Part shown: in pieces, positions 35,727-43,755 of the stretch
How the letters are laid out: each line of letters begins with the position of its first letter
Numbering within the stretch: the stretch's first letter is position 1
Source: Anaerolineae bacterium
GTDB lineage: Bacteria > Chloroflexota > Anaerolineae > Aggregatilineales > UBA2796
Reading direction: 5' to 3'
Length of the DNA stretch: 64,000 nt
NCBI GenBank assembly: GCA_019637555.1
Contig: JAHBVK010000021.1
Span: forward strand, 1-64,000
Position numbers and translations under genes: made by a program
Notes under the pieces: generated by a model
What the model was told of the DNA's origin: nothing
What the model saw: the letters and a program-made list of their open reading frames with translations, nothing else
Database searches by the model: none

Positions 35727-36557
35727 TCAGGGGAGATAGCCGTAGCGCCTCAAATCGTCGCTCAATGCCTGCTCGAGGAAGGCGATCTCGGCTGTGCTTG
35801 CCTTCTCACGCCGTCCACTGATCCGTGTGGCGTCCACTGGCTCTAGCGCCTGCCCCTTCCATTCGCGTGATCGCTCCAAGACTACGCCGCTAGGCAGATC
35901 GGTTCGCAGTTGATCCGGCTCAAAGCGCTCACCGAGATAGTCCATCACGGTGGTGAGTGTCGCTTCTGGCTGCGACACCAACTCCTCAAACTTGATCACC
36001 TGAAATTGCGCTGGATACTGCTGCACACAGGATTCCATCTGGCGCAAGCACAGCTTCCAGTGATTAGCCGCAGCCTGCAAATCCGAGGATCCCCACCACG
36101 GCATCGCCCGCAGCGACAGTGCCACCTCACGACCATCGCGCAGTAGACAGATGAACTTGGCGTTAGGAAAGCAGCGCGTTATCGTGGCTACGTGCGCCAG
36201 ATGCTGTGGCGTTTTCTCACCACCTCGCTGTTTGCCTTGCCCGTGTGCGTAGAGGTCGAGAAGGCTTGCCAATAGCTTGCCCGCCGTCGGCTGGCGATGT
36301 TGTTGGGCAAGGTGCTGGAGTACGGATTCTGGTTCGAGGTGAAGTTCAGGCAAGCGTCGCCACTGGCGCAGTAGCCGCAGCAAGGATCGCTCATCACTGA
36401 TCGCGGCAAGCTGCGGCGCGATTTCATCGAAGAAGGCGGTTTCCGGTGTAACACACAGCCGCGAGTGGCGATCCAGCAGCACACTGAGCAGCGTCGTGCC
36501 GGAACGCGAACAGCCGACGATGAAGAAGTAGTCACCAGCCCGCTGATCAGCGATCAT
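35727..36557 (-). CDS. Sulfotransferase-family protein
   Basis: A 276-residue P-loop-like sulfotransferase. The 5'-phosphosulfate loop reads FIVGCSRSGTTLLSVLLDRH. The 3'-phosphate motif region is CLLRDGREVALSLR, followed by NHWKLCLRQME and the helix VIKFEELVSQPEATL typical of the family. Such enzymes move sulfate from PAPS to sugars, lipids or peptides; the acceptor is unknown. Its ATG overlaps the stop of the sulfurtransferase gene (ATGA), so the two are translationally coupled. Confidence 0.88.
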   Translation of the reverse strand: MIADQRAGDYFFIVGCSRSGTTLLSVLLDRHSRLCVTPETAFFDEIAPQLAAISDERSLLRLLRQWRRLPELHLEPESVLQHLAQQHRQPTAGKLLASLLDLYAHGQGKQRGGEKTPQHLAHVATITRCFPNAKFICLLRDGREVALSLRAMPWWGSSDLQAAANHWKLCLRQMESCVQQYPAQFQVIKFEELVSQPEATLTTVMDYLGERFEPDQLRTDLPSGVVLERSREWKGQALEPVDATRISGRREKASTAEIAFLEQALSDDLRRYGYLP

Positions 36558-37417
36558 TCGATGGGTTTGGAGTCGTCGTTACCCCAATCCTTCCACGAGC
36601 CATCGTACAGTGCCCCGTTATTGATTCCCGCTACACGCAGTGCCAGTAAACCGAAGCTGCCAGAAACGCCGCCATTGCAATAGGTGATCACTTCCGCTGA
36701 GTCGGCGGTCACGCCAGCTTCCGCGAACTTCTGCCGTAGCACTTCAGGCGAGAGTAGTGTGCTATCGGGATTATTGAAATCGCTGCGCGGTGTGTTGACC
36801 GCACCGGGGATGTGCCCCAGCCGTTTAGCGCGTGAGGATTTACCGTCGAACTCCTCTTTGGAGCGGAAGTCAAGCAGTTTGCTGCTATCCTGATATAAGT
36901 TCGCCAGCACCTCAGCGCCTGTGCGCCGCAGCGCGGGATCAGGTTTGGCGTGGAAGCTGGTCGGCGCGAACTTTGGTACTTCCGCCGTTACGGGGCGATT
37001 CTCCGCCAGCCACTTGTTCCAGCCACCGTTAAGCACTGCCACGCTGCTATGCCCGTAATAATTCAGCGACCACCACAAACGCGCGGCGAACATGCCGTTG
37101 GCATCATCATAGGCGACCACATAGGTGTCCGGCGCGATCCCGATGCGGCTCATCACGGCGGCGAAGCGCTCCGGTTTGGCGATCTGTGCATGTCGCGGAT
37201 CGTCGGGATCGGTGATCTCGTGTACCCAATCGATGAACACCGCTCCGGGGATATGGCACTGATCGTAATCCGCGCGGTGATTGTAGTAGTGCGGCAGCGG
37301 CTCACTGGCGGGGATTACATGCCCGCGAATATCGACGATGCGTACTTTGGAATCATGGAGATGTTCGGCAAGCCATTCTGTGGAGACAAGTAGAGAGGGA
37401 TACTCGATAGCAGACAT
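36554..37417 (-). CDS. Thiosulfate/3-mercaptopyruvate sulfurtransferase (tandem rhodanese)
   Basis: Two rhodanese domains, 287 residues. The inactive N-terminal domain contains HIPGAVFIDWVHEITDPDDP and VAYDDANGMFAARLWW. The active C-terminal domain contains LLDFRSKEEF, GHIPGAVN and the catalytic cysteine loop ITYCNGGVSGSFGLLAL. The loop CNGGVS is closer to the thiosulfate type than to the CGSGVT of classic 3-mercaptopyruvate enzymes, so substrate choice is open. ATG at 37417 is preferred, with GAGG about 10 nt upstream. It precedes and overlaps the sulfotransferase by 4 nt. Confidence 0.92.
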   Translation of the reverse strand: MSAIEYPSLLVSTEWLAEHLHDSKVRIVDIRGHVIPASEPLPHYYNHRADYDQCHIPGAVFIDWVHEITDPDDPRHAQIAKPERFAAVMSRIGIAPDTYVVAYDDANGMFAARLWWSLNYYGHSSVAVLNGGWNKWLAENRPVTAEVPKFAPTSFHAKPDPALRRTGAEVLANLYQDSSKLLDFRSKEEFDGKSSRAKRLGHIPGAVNTPRSDFNNPDSTLLSPEVLRQKFAEAGVTADSAEVITYCNGGVSGSFGLLALRVAGINNGALYDGSWKDWGNDDSKPIE

Positions 37418-37527
37418 TGACCCGTAGCCTCGATTCGTGTACATCTATTCATTGAACTAATGGATATGGTGCGCCAGAGTTTAGCAAATCTCCGCTCGAT
37501 CTGCTGTGGTGAGGGTAAACGGCAACA

Positions 37528-37580
37528 GAAAACCCAGTGACGGTAGAGGGGAAGCGTCCTACCACCACCACTGGATTTTC
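37528..37580. terminator. Hairpin between sulfurtransferase and LiaF-like genes
   Basis: GAAAACCCAGTG and CACTGGATTTTC flank an inner GGTAG/CTACC pair. On the minus strand it reads as a stem followed by TTTTCTG, so it may end the LiaF-like transcript. The 352-bp gap 37418-37769 otherwise holds only a divergent repeat (37637-37680). Confidence 0.55.
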
Positions 37581-37636
37581 TTTCACCTCAACGAGGAGCC
37601 GATTGGCTAAACTAAACCGAGTTTCGGATAGATTTA

Positions 37637-37680
37637 CCTCGCCCTCAGTCGCCTCTCCATTAACGGAGAAGCGACTGACT
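37637..37680. repeat. Divergent CCTCACCCC-family remnant
   Basis: CCTCGCCCTCAGTCGCCTCTCC followed by a CATTAA centre and GGAGAAGCGACTGA forms a palindrome with the same layout as the CCTCACCCC family but a different arm sequence. Confidence 0.4.
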
Positions 37681-37769
37681 GTTGTTCTAAGGGTTATGTG
37701 GTGTTGACGGCAGGGGCAGGGAAGATCGCCACCGCCGTCCTCAACTCCCGATCCGAAACTCCAGTTAAG

Positions 37770-38771
37770 CTAGTGAACCGTCAGACTGCCGAGTCCACCT
37801 TTGAAGGATACGTAAACTTTGTGCGTGGCGGTGTCGAAATTAGGCGTCGTCCAGATGCCATCATGATCGCCGTCGCCACTGACGCGCACATAAGTGTTAG
37901 GCACGCTCACCTTGCCCAGATCGCTGGTCACTTCGAGACGCAGCGCCACGTCAGGCGGCACGACCAGATCGAAGCTGCCGACGCCGCCCGTGATCTGGAG
38001 GTTCAGCGCCGCGCCGGAACGCAGCACGATCTCCGTATCACCAACGCCACCATCGGCGGTCACCGAATAGCTTTCTTCCGCTGCTGGCAGCAGTAATCGG
38101 CTGTTGCCTACGCCGCTGCGGAAGTTCAGCCCGGTCAGCTTGACGCCGGAGAGATCGAAGGTTGAATCACCAACGCCACCATTGATCTTCAGACTGAGCG
38201 GGATCGCTGTCGTCAGACCGATATTCCAGCGCAGTACCGAGAAATCCGACGCCCAATCGGTGACGAAGAAGCTGGTCGACGTGGTGTTGTTGCTCAGGCG
38301 CACCGATTTGCTAGTCGAGCCGGATGCACTGAAGTAGACTTCATCAACGTGCGTAATGTCAGCAGTGATCAGTTGATTCGAGTCGGCGAGCGCCTGCACC
38401 ACCGTTGTGCCCGCGCCTAGTTCCAGCGTGACATCGGCAGAGGTGGCAGCGCCAAGCGGTTCGGCATACTGGTCGGTAGTCGTCTCCAATTTGCCGATGC
38501 CGAAGCTAGGGGCGACGACCATGATAGCGACGGCGATAACCACCGTCCCCGCGCCGATCCACAAGCCCCATTGGGGATTGCGATGCGCTACCAGCACATT
38601 GATGCCAGCCGCGATCAGCAGCAGGGGCCACAGCCGCAGCAGTACAAGGATATTGGCGGATGAAATGATCTCCAGATTACGGAGCAGCCAGATTAAGCCG
38701 ACGCCGATCAGGATCAGGGGCCAGAACCATGACCGCTGATGATGTGAGGGAGTCGGAGCAATCGCAGACAT
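37770..38771 (-). CDS. LiaF-like membrane protein with toastrack domain
   Basis: A 333-residue protein. The N-terminal 110 residues carry about four hydrophobic helices, starting WFWPLILIGVGLIWLL and LWPLLLIAAGINVLVA, typical of LiaI/LiaF-type or DUF5668 membrane domains. The C-terminal 200 residues form repeated beta turns of the DUF2154/DUF4097 toastrack type: GGVGDSTFDLSG, SGVGNSRLLLP, GGVGDTEIVLRSG and GGVGSFDLVVP. In Firmicutes LiaF inhibits the LiaS kinase; here no liaRS genes are adjacent. Next to a second LiaF-like membrane protein upstream. Confidence 0.8.
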   Translation of the reverse strand: MSAIAPTPSHHQRSWFWPLILIGVGLIWLLRNLEIISSANILVLLRLWPLLLIAAGINVLVAHRNPQWGLWIGAGTVVIAVAIMVVAPSFGIGKLETTTDQYAEPLGAATSADVTLELGAGTTVVQALADSNQLITADITHVDEVYFSASGSTSKSVRLSNNTTSTSFFVTDWASDFSVLRWNIGLTTAIPLSLKINGGVGDSTFDLSGVKLTGLNFRSGVGNSRLLLPAAEESYSVTADGGVGDTEIVLRSGAALNLQITGGVGSFDLVVPPDVALRLEVTSDLGKVSVPNTYVRVSGDGDHDGIWTTPNFDTATHKVYVSFKGGLGSLTVH

Positions 38772-38865
38772 GTTTTCCTCCTAGTCAAATTGCTTGCGTA
38801 GAGGCGTCCCGCAGCCTTAAACGTGCCACAGCGAACACACATCTACACGGTGCTAAATACTTGGT

Positions 38866-39417
38866 TCAATGTTGTAGTGTTTGGTTGCGCCGCCACAGCA
38901 GGTAGATGCCGAAGGCGATCAGCAGCAGTGGTCCAAAGGTGCGTACTAGTGCCGGATTGCCGAAGCCATTCAAGCCGAGTAGAAGTTCAAAAAACACCCA
39001 GCCGATGACGAGGATGACCAAGCCAACGACGGACACCCGTCGCCCGCTTTCGATCAGGCGCGGCTGGTGCGTCACGTAGCCGTGCAGCATCAACGCCAGA
39101 CCCACCGCCGTCGGAGCGATCAAGGACCACAGGTATGACCAACTTGCCCAGTTGCCAGTGATCGACTGATAGCCCAAGATCAAGCCCGTGACCGCCACGA
39201 TCATGCCGACGATGGTCAGGATCAAGCCGCTTGTGCCGAGCGCCAATCCTAAGAGCACCAGCACGATGCCCGGAATCAGGATGAAGAAGGGCCATGCCAC
39301 GCGCCACAGGCTAAAGCCGAATAGCTGGCTGAACAAAAATAAGCCACCAATCACGATTAATAGAACGCCGAGCAGTTGATTGGGTCTGGTCGGGTTCTCG
39401 CCGGGGACATGTTCCAT
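38866..39417 (-). CDS. LiaF-like transmembrane protein
   Basis: A 183-residue integral membrane protein with about five helices and no extended soluble domain. The helices include LLGVLLIVIGGLFLFSQLFG, VAWPFFILIPGIVLVLLGLAL and a final LLLIAFGIYLLWRR. The pattern matches the membrane part of LiaI/LiaF-like proteins. ATG at 39417 has GGAG 6 nt upstream and is preferred to ATG at 39429. It is 95 nt upstream of the toastrack-bearing LiaF-like gene on the same strand, suggesting a joint envelope-stress role by analogy only. Confidence 0.75.
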   Translation of the reverse strand: MEHVPGENPTRPNQLLGVLLIVIGGLFLFSQLFGFSLWRVAWPFFILIPGIVLVLLGLALGTSGLILTIVGMIVAVTGLILGYQSITGNWASWSYLWSLIAPTAVGLALMLHGYVTHQPRLIESGRRVSVVGLVILVIGWVFFELLLGLNGFGNPALVRTFGPLLLIAFGIYLLWRRNQTLQH

Positions 39418-39560
39418 TTTGTACTCCATTTCTCAATGGTTAGTGATCAAAAGAGAGGCAAAATATCCGCTGAATCAGTCTGTCATAAATTTCACGATAA
39501 CTTAAGTTACAGAAAGCATATGGAATGCGGTTAAAGATCACCTTTGCAGGGGAAAAGAAA

Positions 39561-39582
39561 ATCCCTCGCGGTGACGAGGGAT
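39561..39582 (-). terminator. Terminator of the sarcosine-oxidase-like gene
   Basis: The arms ATCCCTCG and CGAGGGAT enclose a 6-nt loop. On the minus strand they are followed by TTTCTTTTCC. Confidence 0.82.
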
Positions 39583-39629
39583 CAGGTATAGAGAGTGCCG
39601 CGAAAGCCGGAGTCAGTTGAACTTAGGAA

Positions 39630-40832
39630 CTAACTCTTGGGGCGCATAATATCGACGTGGATCGCCGGACGATGCGGCACGCCGGGGTCGAAGAAGCGGT
39701 TGACATCGAAGCCTGTCAGATCGAAGCTGGATTTGCCGTCTAGTGCCAACTGCGCGAGGATTTCGCCCACCACCGAGGCGAACTTGTAGCCATGCCCCGC
39801 CATGTTCGCCATAGCAATGTCTTTGTGGCGCGGATGCAGCGAGATAGTGAAGTGTTCATCGGTGGGGAAGTCGTAAGGGCACGCGCCGAGATTCAAGACC
39901 TTACCCGTGACATCGGGGATGAACTCGCGCACGAACTCTAGCACGCGCTCAGTGGTGTTTTCGCGTGGTTGCAGATCGTAATCCTTGATGTCGATGTAGT
40001 TGTTGGAGTGGTGAATACTGACCTTGATGCCGGGATTGCGGAATGTAGGGAAGCCGTACATGCCGCCGATACTGCTGGCATCGTAGCGCACGATGAAAAC
40101 GGGGAACGTACCCGGCACAAACAGCTCTGGATGCTTGACCTCGAACCAGTGTGCCTGATTGAGTTCGATGGTGTAGCCGAAGTCTAGCCCCATTTGCTGC
40201 ATCAGGTTATTGACGTAAGGACCAGCGGTGACGATCAGTTTGTCGCAAGTGTAGGTCGCCTTGTCCGTGCGTACCTCCGCACCGTGATCGCGGGGGATGA
40301 TCTCCAGTACTTGCTCCTCATCCTGCAAGATCGCGCCATAGCGCCGCGCCTGATCCAGCTTCGCCTTCATGCAGTCATCGACGGCGAGGAAACCATTTTC
40401 GGGGCAGAAGGTGAGCAGAAAGTTATCGGGCAGATTGAACTGCGGGAAGCGTTTCTTCGCCTCGGCGGGAGTGAGCACATCCAGCGGGATGCCGATCTCT
40501 TTGCTGACGCGGATCAGATCGGTGAGTGTGGGATCGTCCGCGGGACCGAAATCCACGCCGCCGATCAGATACTTCAACTTTTGTCCACTGTCCTGTTCCA
40601 ATTCCGACCAGTAATCGTAGGCGGCGACCATCAAGCGCGAGTAGATGTCATCGTTATAGGTGCGGCGGATGATTCGGTGTTCGGTGTGTGAACTGCCGCG
40701 CTTGTGCAAGAAGGGGAATTGTTCCAGCACGCGGACATCAACACCGCGTTTTGCCACGCGCCACGCGCTGGAGAGTCCCATGCCGCCACCACCGACGATC
40801 AGGACGGTGCTGTGAGTAGAAGTTGTGGTCAT
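39630..40832 (-). CDS. Monomeric sarcosine oxidase-like flavoprotein
   Basis: FAD-dependent oxidase of the DAO/MSOX family, 400 residues from ATG at 40832. The start is placed just before the first strand VLIVGGGGMGLSSAWRVAKRG. The sequence RGSSHTEHRIIRRTY matches the conserved SSHGxxRIIR segment of sarcosine and N-methyltryptophan oxidases. CPYDFPTDEHF fits the segment whose cysteine carries covalent FAD in MSOX. It likely oxidises an N-methyl amino acid. An MttB-family methyltransferase lies 7 kb away, but no operon link is seen. Confidence 0.88.
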   Translation of the reverse strand: MTTTSTHSTVLIVGGGGMGLSSAWRVAKRGVDVRVLEQFPFLHKRGSSHTEHRIIRRTYNDDIYSRLMVAAYDYWSELEQDSGQKLKYLIGGVDFGPADDPTLTDLIRVSKEIGIPLDVLTPAEAKKRFPQFNLPDNFLLTFCPENGFLAVDDCMKAKLDQARRYGAILQDEEQVLEIIPRDHGAEVRTDKATYTCDKLIVTAGPYVNNLMQQMGLDFGYTIELNQAHWFEVKHPELFVPGTFPVFIVRYDASSIGGMYGFPTFRNPGIKVSIHHSNNYIDIKDYDLQPRENTTERVLEFVREFIPDVTGKVLNLGACPYDFPTDEHFTISLHPRHKDIAMANMAGHGYKFASVVGEILAQLALDGKSSFDLTGFDVNRFFDPGVPHRPAIHVDIMRPKS

Positions 40833-40889
40833 CGAGAGCGATCCTATGCTATCTGCTGGTGTGTTGCGTAAGCTGAGTTGCGGATACTT

Positions 40890-40936
40890 TACCTCACCCC
40901 GGCTTCGCCACCCCTCTCCGTTTACAGAGAGGGGAT
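40890..40936. repeat. CCTCACCCC-type palindromic repeat
   Basis: TACCTCACCCCGGCTTCGCC is followed by CCCCTCTCCGTTTACAGAGAGGGG. It lies between the Ser/Thr kinase stop and the sarcosine-oxidase-like start and closely resembles the pair at 54101 and 54270. Confidence 0.75.
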
Positions 40937-40963
40937 TCGCATAACGACGGTTATTCCCTGCGA

Positions 40964-43642
40964 CTAGCGCCACGAGATGACGAAGCGTCCGTCGGCGGTC
41001 TGGGTGCGGGCGAAGATCGCTTGACGCGAACCATCGGCGTTCATGGTGTAGATCTGCAAACGTCCACTGCGCCCCGAACCAAAGATAATCGCCTTACCGT
41101 CGGGCGACCAATTCGGCGACAGATCCAGACCGGGACGCCGTGATATATTGCGTGCGCCAGTACCGTCAATGTTGATCACCCAGATATCCAGATCGCCGCC
41201 GCTTTCGGATTCGTAGACGAATTTAGTACCATCAGGTGACCAGTCCGCATTGTAGACATTGTAGTCAGTGTTATCGGTGATTTGGACGGGTTCGCCGCCG
41301 TTAATATCGACGGTGTAGAGCCGGAACCAACCACTGACGTTGGATTGGAAGACGATCTGTTGTGCATCCGGCGACCACGCAAAGGCGAGATTATCCGCCC
41401 CATCGAAGGTGCGAATCTGGCTTTGATTACTGCCATCAGGATTCATGATCCGTATCTGATTCTTGCCTGTGCGTGTGGAGAAGAACAGGATTTTGCTGCC
41501 ATCCGGCGACCACGTTGGGCGGAAATCGTCGCCCGCATCTTTCGTCAGATTGGTGAGTCCGCTGCCGTCGATATTGATCAGGTAGATTTCCCAGTTGCCA
41601 TCGCGGTTGGATTGGAAAGCGACCTGCGTGCCATCCGGCGAGATGTTGGGACTGCCGTTGTAATGCTCCTCCGTGTTGGTCAGATTCTCTAAGAGCTGTC
41701 CCTGCGAGTTATAGACCAGCACATCGGCAACGCTATCGCTTTGTTCGGCGGTGAAGGCAACAATACCTAAACCACCACCGCGAATACCAACCAGCGTTGG
41801 TACTGGTGTGCGTGTGGGAGCAGGCGTCGGTGTGCGCGTGGATGTTGGTGTACGGGTGAACGTCGGTGTGTTGGTGGGCGATGGCGTGCGCGTATCGGTA
41901 GGCGTGTTCGTCGGCGTCGGCGTTTTCGTCCACGACGCGGCGGTGCGCGTTTGCGACAGCCGCGTGCCGACCACATTGATTGTCGGTGTGGGGCTGGCGG
42001 TGAAGGTTGGAGAAGGTGTCTGCGTCCACAGCGTCGCCGTCTGCGTCTGACCGAAAATCAGGATCGCTTGCCGCGTCTCCGTCTTATTGGCAACTGCCGT
42101 CTGCGTGGCAGGGACGTTGATCGTCGGCGTTAGCGTGATCGATGGCGTCAGGGTATTGGTCGGCGTAGCCGATGGTGTGAAAGTGAACGTCGGCGTATTG
42201 GTCGGGGTGCTAGTAGCCGTCCATGATGCCGCCAGCATGGTTTCCGCCGCTTGCGTACCGACATCGTTAACAAATGCCATCGTCACCGTGGCAGCTTGCT
42301 GCGTCCCTGCTAATGCTGCCACCAGCGTCTGCGAGTCTGCCGTCGCCTGCGCTTCCGCTGCACGCTGATTCTGCTGCGTGATCAGCAAGAGGGCAATGCT
42401 CCCCACCGCGATCAGCGCAAGGATCACCGCTACGGCGATCAGCGGACCGCGATTGCTACGTCGCTTGGGGATGGTGTAGATGGCGTCGGTGCGTAAATCG
42501 GGGTCTTTGTGCTGCGCAATGGTAGGTGACGGTGACGGTGATGAAGTGGTGGATCGCGGCGGCTGTGGCTTGTACGCTTGCGCCTGTGCCGCTGCGGCAA
42601 AAGCTGGATTGGTCATATCCATGCCACGCGCCGTGTCCTCGTTGGCATCAGCTTTAGCCGCCGCTTCTGATCCCATTTCCGGTGCGGGCATCGCGGGGGT
42701 CGGCGTTGCCATCCCCGATGGCGGCATCATCGCCATGTAGGGTTTCTTGGGCAGCGAGAAGGTGAAGAAGCCTGTCGGTGCGCCACCTGATCCGCGAACA
42801 GCGCGATCAAATGTGCGCGACATCTCCGCCATCGTGGGGAAGCGATCTGTCGGGCGTTTGGCGATGGATCGTTCGACCAACGCCGAGACTTCCGGCGCAA
42901 TATCCTCACGGATTTCGTGGACGGGGATGGGCATCTCGTTCAGATGTTTGTTCATCAGGGCGAACGAGGTGTTAGCGGACACCTCGAATGCCGGACGCCC
43001 CGTCAGCAGCGTGTACAGTACCAAGCCCATCGCGTACTGATCGATGGCGGGCGTCAGTTCATCACCGCGCCACTGTTCAGGAGCCATGTAAGCAACCGTA
43101 CCCATCGAGGTGCCGGGTGCGGTCAGGACGTTGGCGGCTCCAAGTGGTCGGGCAATGCCGAAATCGACCAGAAACGCCGTGCCTTGATCATCAAACATGA
43201 TGTTGCTCGGCTTGATGTCGCGGTGGATCACGCCCTGACTGTGGGCATAATCGAGCGCACTGCCGATCTGCCTCAGCAGGTCGGCGATCTCACCGAGCGA
43301 GAGGAGTTGCGAGGCGCTCTCCTGCCGCTGGCGCACGCGCTCGCCTAACGTACCACCGCGCAGCAGGCGCATGACCACGTAATTGATGCCCCGCTGCGTG
43401 CCAAAGTCGATGATGGGGATGATGTGAGGATGCTCTAGCGCGGCAGCGATCTGCGCTTCGCGGTTGAAGCGCTCGATGTAGCCTTCTTCGTTAACCAGAT
43501 GCGTCAACAGCACCTTGACCGCGACGTTGCGGCTGAGGTTAGGCTGCCAACCGAGATAGACCGCGCCCATGCCGCCTACACCGACGATCTCGCGCAGTTC
43601 GTACTGTCCGAGCGTTTGCCCCTTCAGGCTCTGGAAATTCAT
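40964..43642 (-). CDS. Receptor-type Ser/Thr protein kinase with TolB-like propeller
   Basis: An 892-residue transmembrane kinase. The cytoplasmic Hanks-type domain (about 10-275) has the P-loop GVGGMGAVYLG, Lys43 in VAVKVL, the catalytic loop VIHRDIKPSN (Asp142) and the DFG at 160-162. A linker of about 130 residues leads to one membrane helix (PLIAVAVILALIAVGSIALLL). Outside lies a long TxTPTxTPT stalk with three ATxT/AASWT heptad-like breaks. A C-terminal propeller of six PD40 blades follows (WSPDGSKILFFS, WSPDAQQIVFQS, WSPDGTKFVYES, WSPDGKAIIFGS). ATG at 43642 has AGGG upstream. The ligand is unknown. Confidence 0.93.
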   Translation of the reverse strand: MNFQSLKGQTLGQYELREIVGVGGMGAVYLGWQPNLSRNVAVKVLLTHLVNEEGYIERFNREAQIAAALEHPHIIPIIDFGTQRGINYVVMRLLRGGTLGERVRQRQESASQLLSLGEIADLLRQIGSALDYAHSQGVIHRDIKPSNIMFDDQGTAFLVDFGIARPLGAANVLTAPGTSMGTVAYMAPEQWRGDELTPAIDQYAMGLVLYTLLTGRPAFEVSANTSFALMNKHLNEMPIPVHEIREDIAPEVSALVERSIAKRPTDRFPTMAEMSRTFDRAVRGSGGAPTGFFTFSLPKKPYMAMMPPSGMATPTPAMPAPEMGSEAAAKADANEDTARGMDMTNPAFAAAAQAQAYKPQPPRSTTSSPSPSPTIAQHKDPDLRTDAIYTIPKRRSNRGPLIAVAVILALIAVGSIALLLITQQNQRAAEAQATADSQTLVAALAGTQQAATVTMAFVNDVGTQAAETMLAASWTATSTPTNTPTFTFTPSATPTNTLTPSITLTPTINVPATQTAVANKTETRQAILIFGQTQTATLWTQTPSPTFTASPTPTINVVGTRLSQTRTAASWTKTPTPTNTPTDTRTPSPTNTPTFTRTPTSTRTPTPAPTRTPVPTLVGIRGGGLGIVAFTAEQSDSVADVLVYNSQGQLLENLTNTEEHYNGSPNISPDGTQVAFQSNRDGNWEIYLINIDGSGLTNLTKDAGDDFRPTWSPDGSKILFFSTRTGKNQIRIMNPDGSNQSQIRTFDGADNLAFAWSPDAQQIVFQSNVSGWFRLYTVDINGGEPVQITDNTDYNVYNADWSPDGTKFVYESESGGDLDIWVINIDGTGARNISRRPGLDLSPNWSPDGKAIIFGSGRSGRLQIYTMNADGSRQAIFARTQTADGRFVISWR

Positions 43643-43699
43643 GAGTGTTTCCCTGCGATGGTACGTTGTCGAATTAAAACAAGTCAATCAATAAGTAAT

Positions 43700-43749
43700 G
43701 AGTAACGAGTGATGAGTGGAGTGCGGTAGTGGATCGTCACTCGTTACTC
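43700..43749. repeat. AACGAGT-type palindrome
   Basis: GAGTAACGAGTGA (43700-43712) and its exact complement TCACTCGTTACTC (43737-43749) form a 13-bp stem between xylB and the kinase. It may act as a terminator for xylB. Confidence 0.7.
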
Positions 43750-43755
43750 CGGTTG

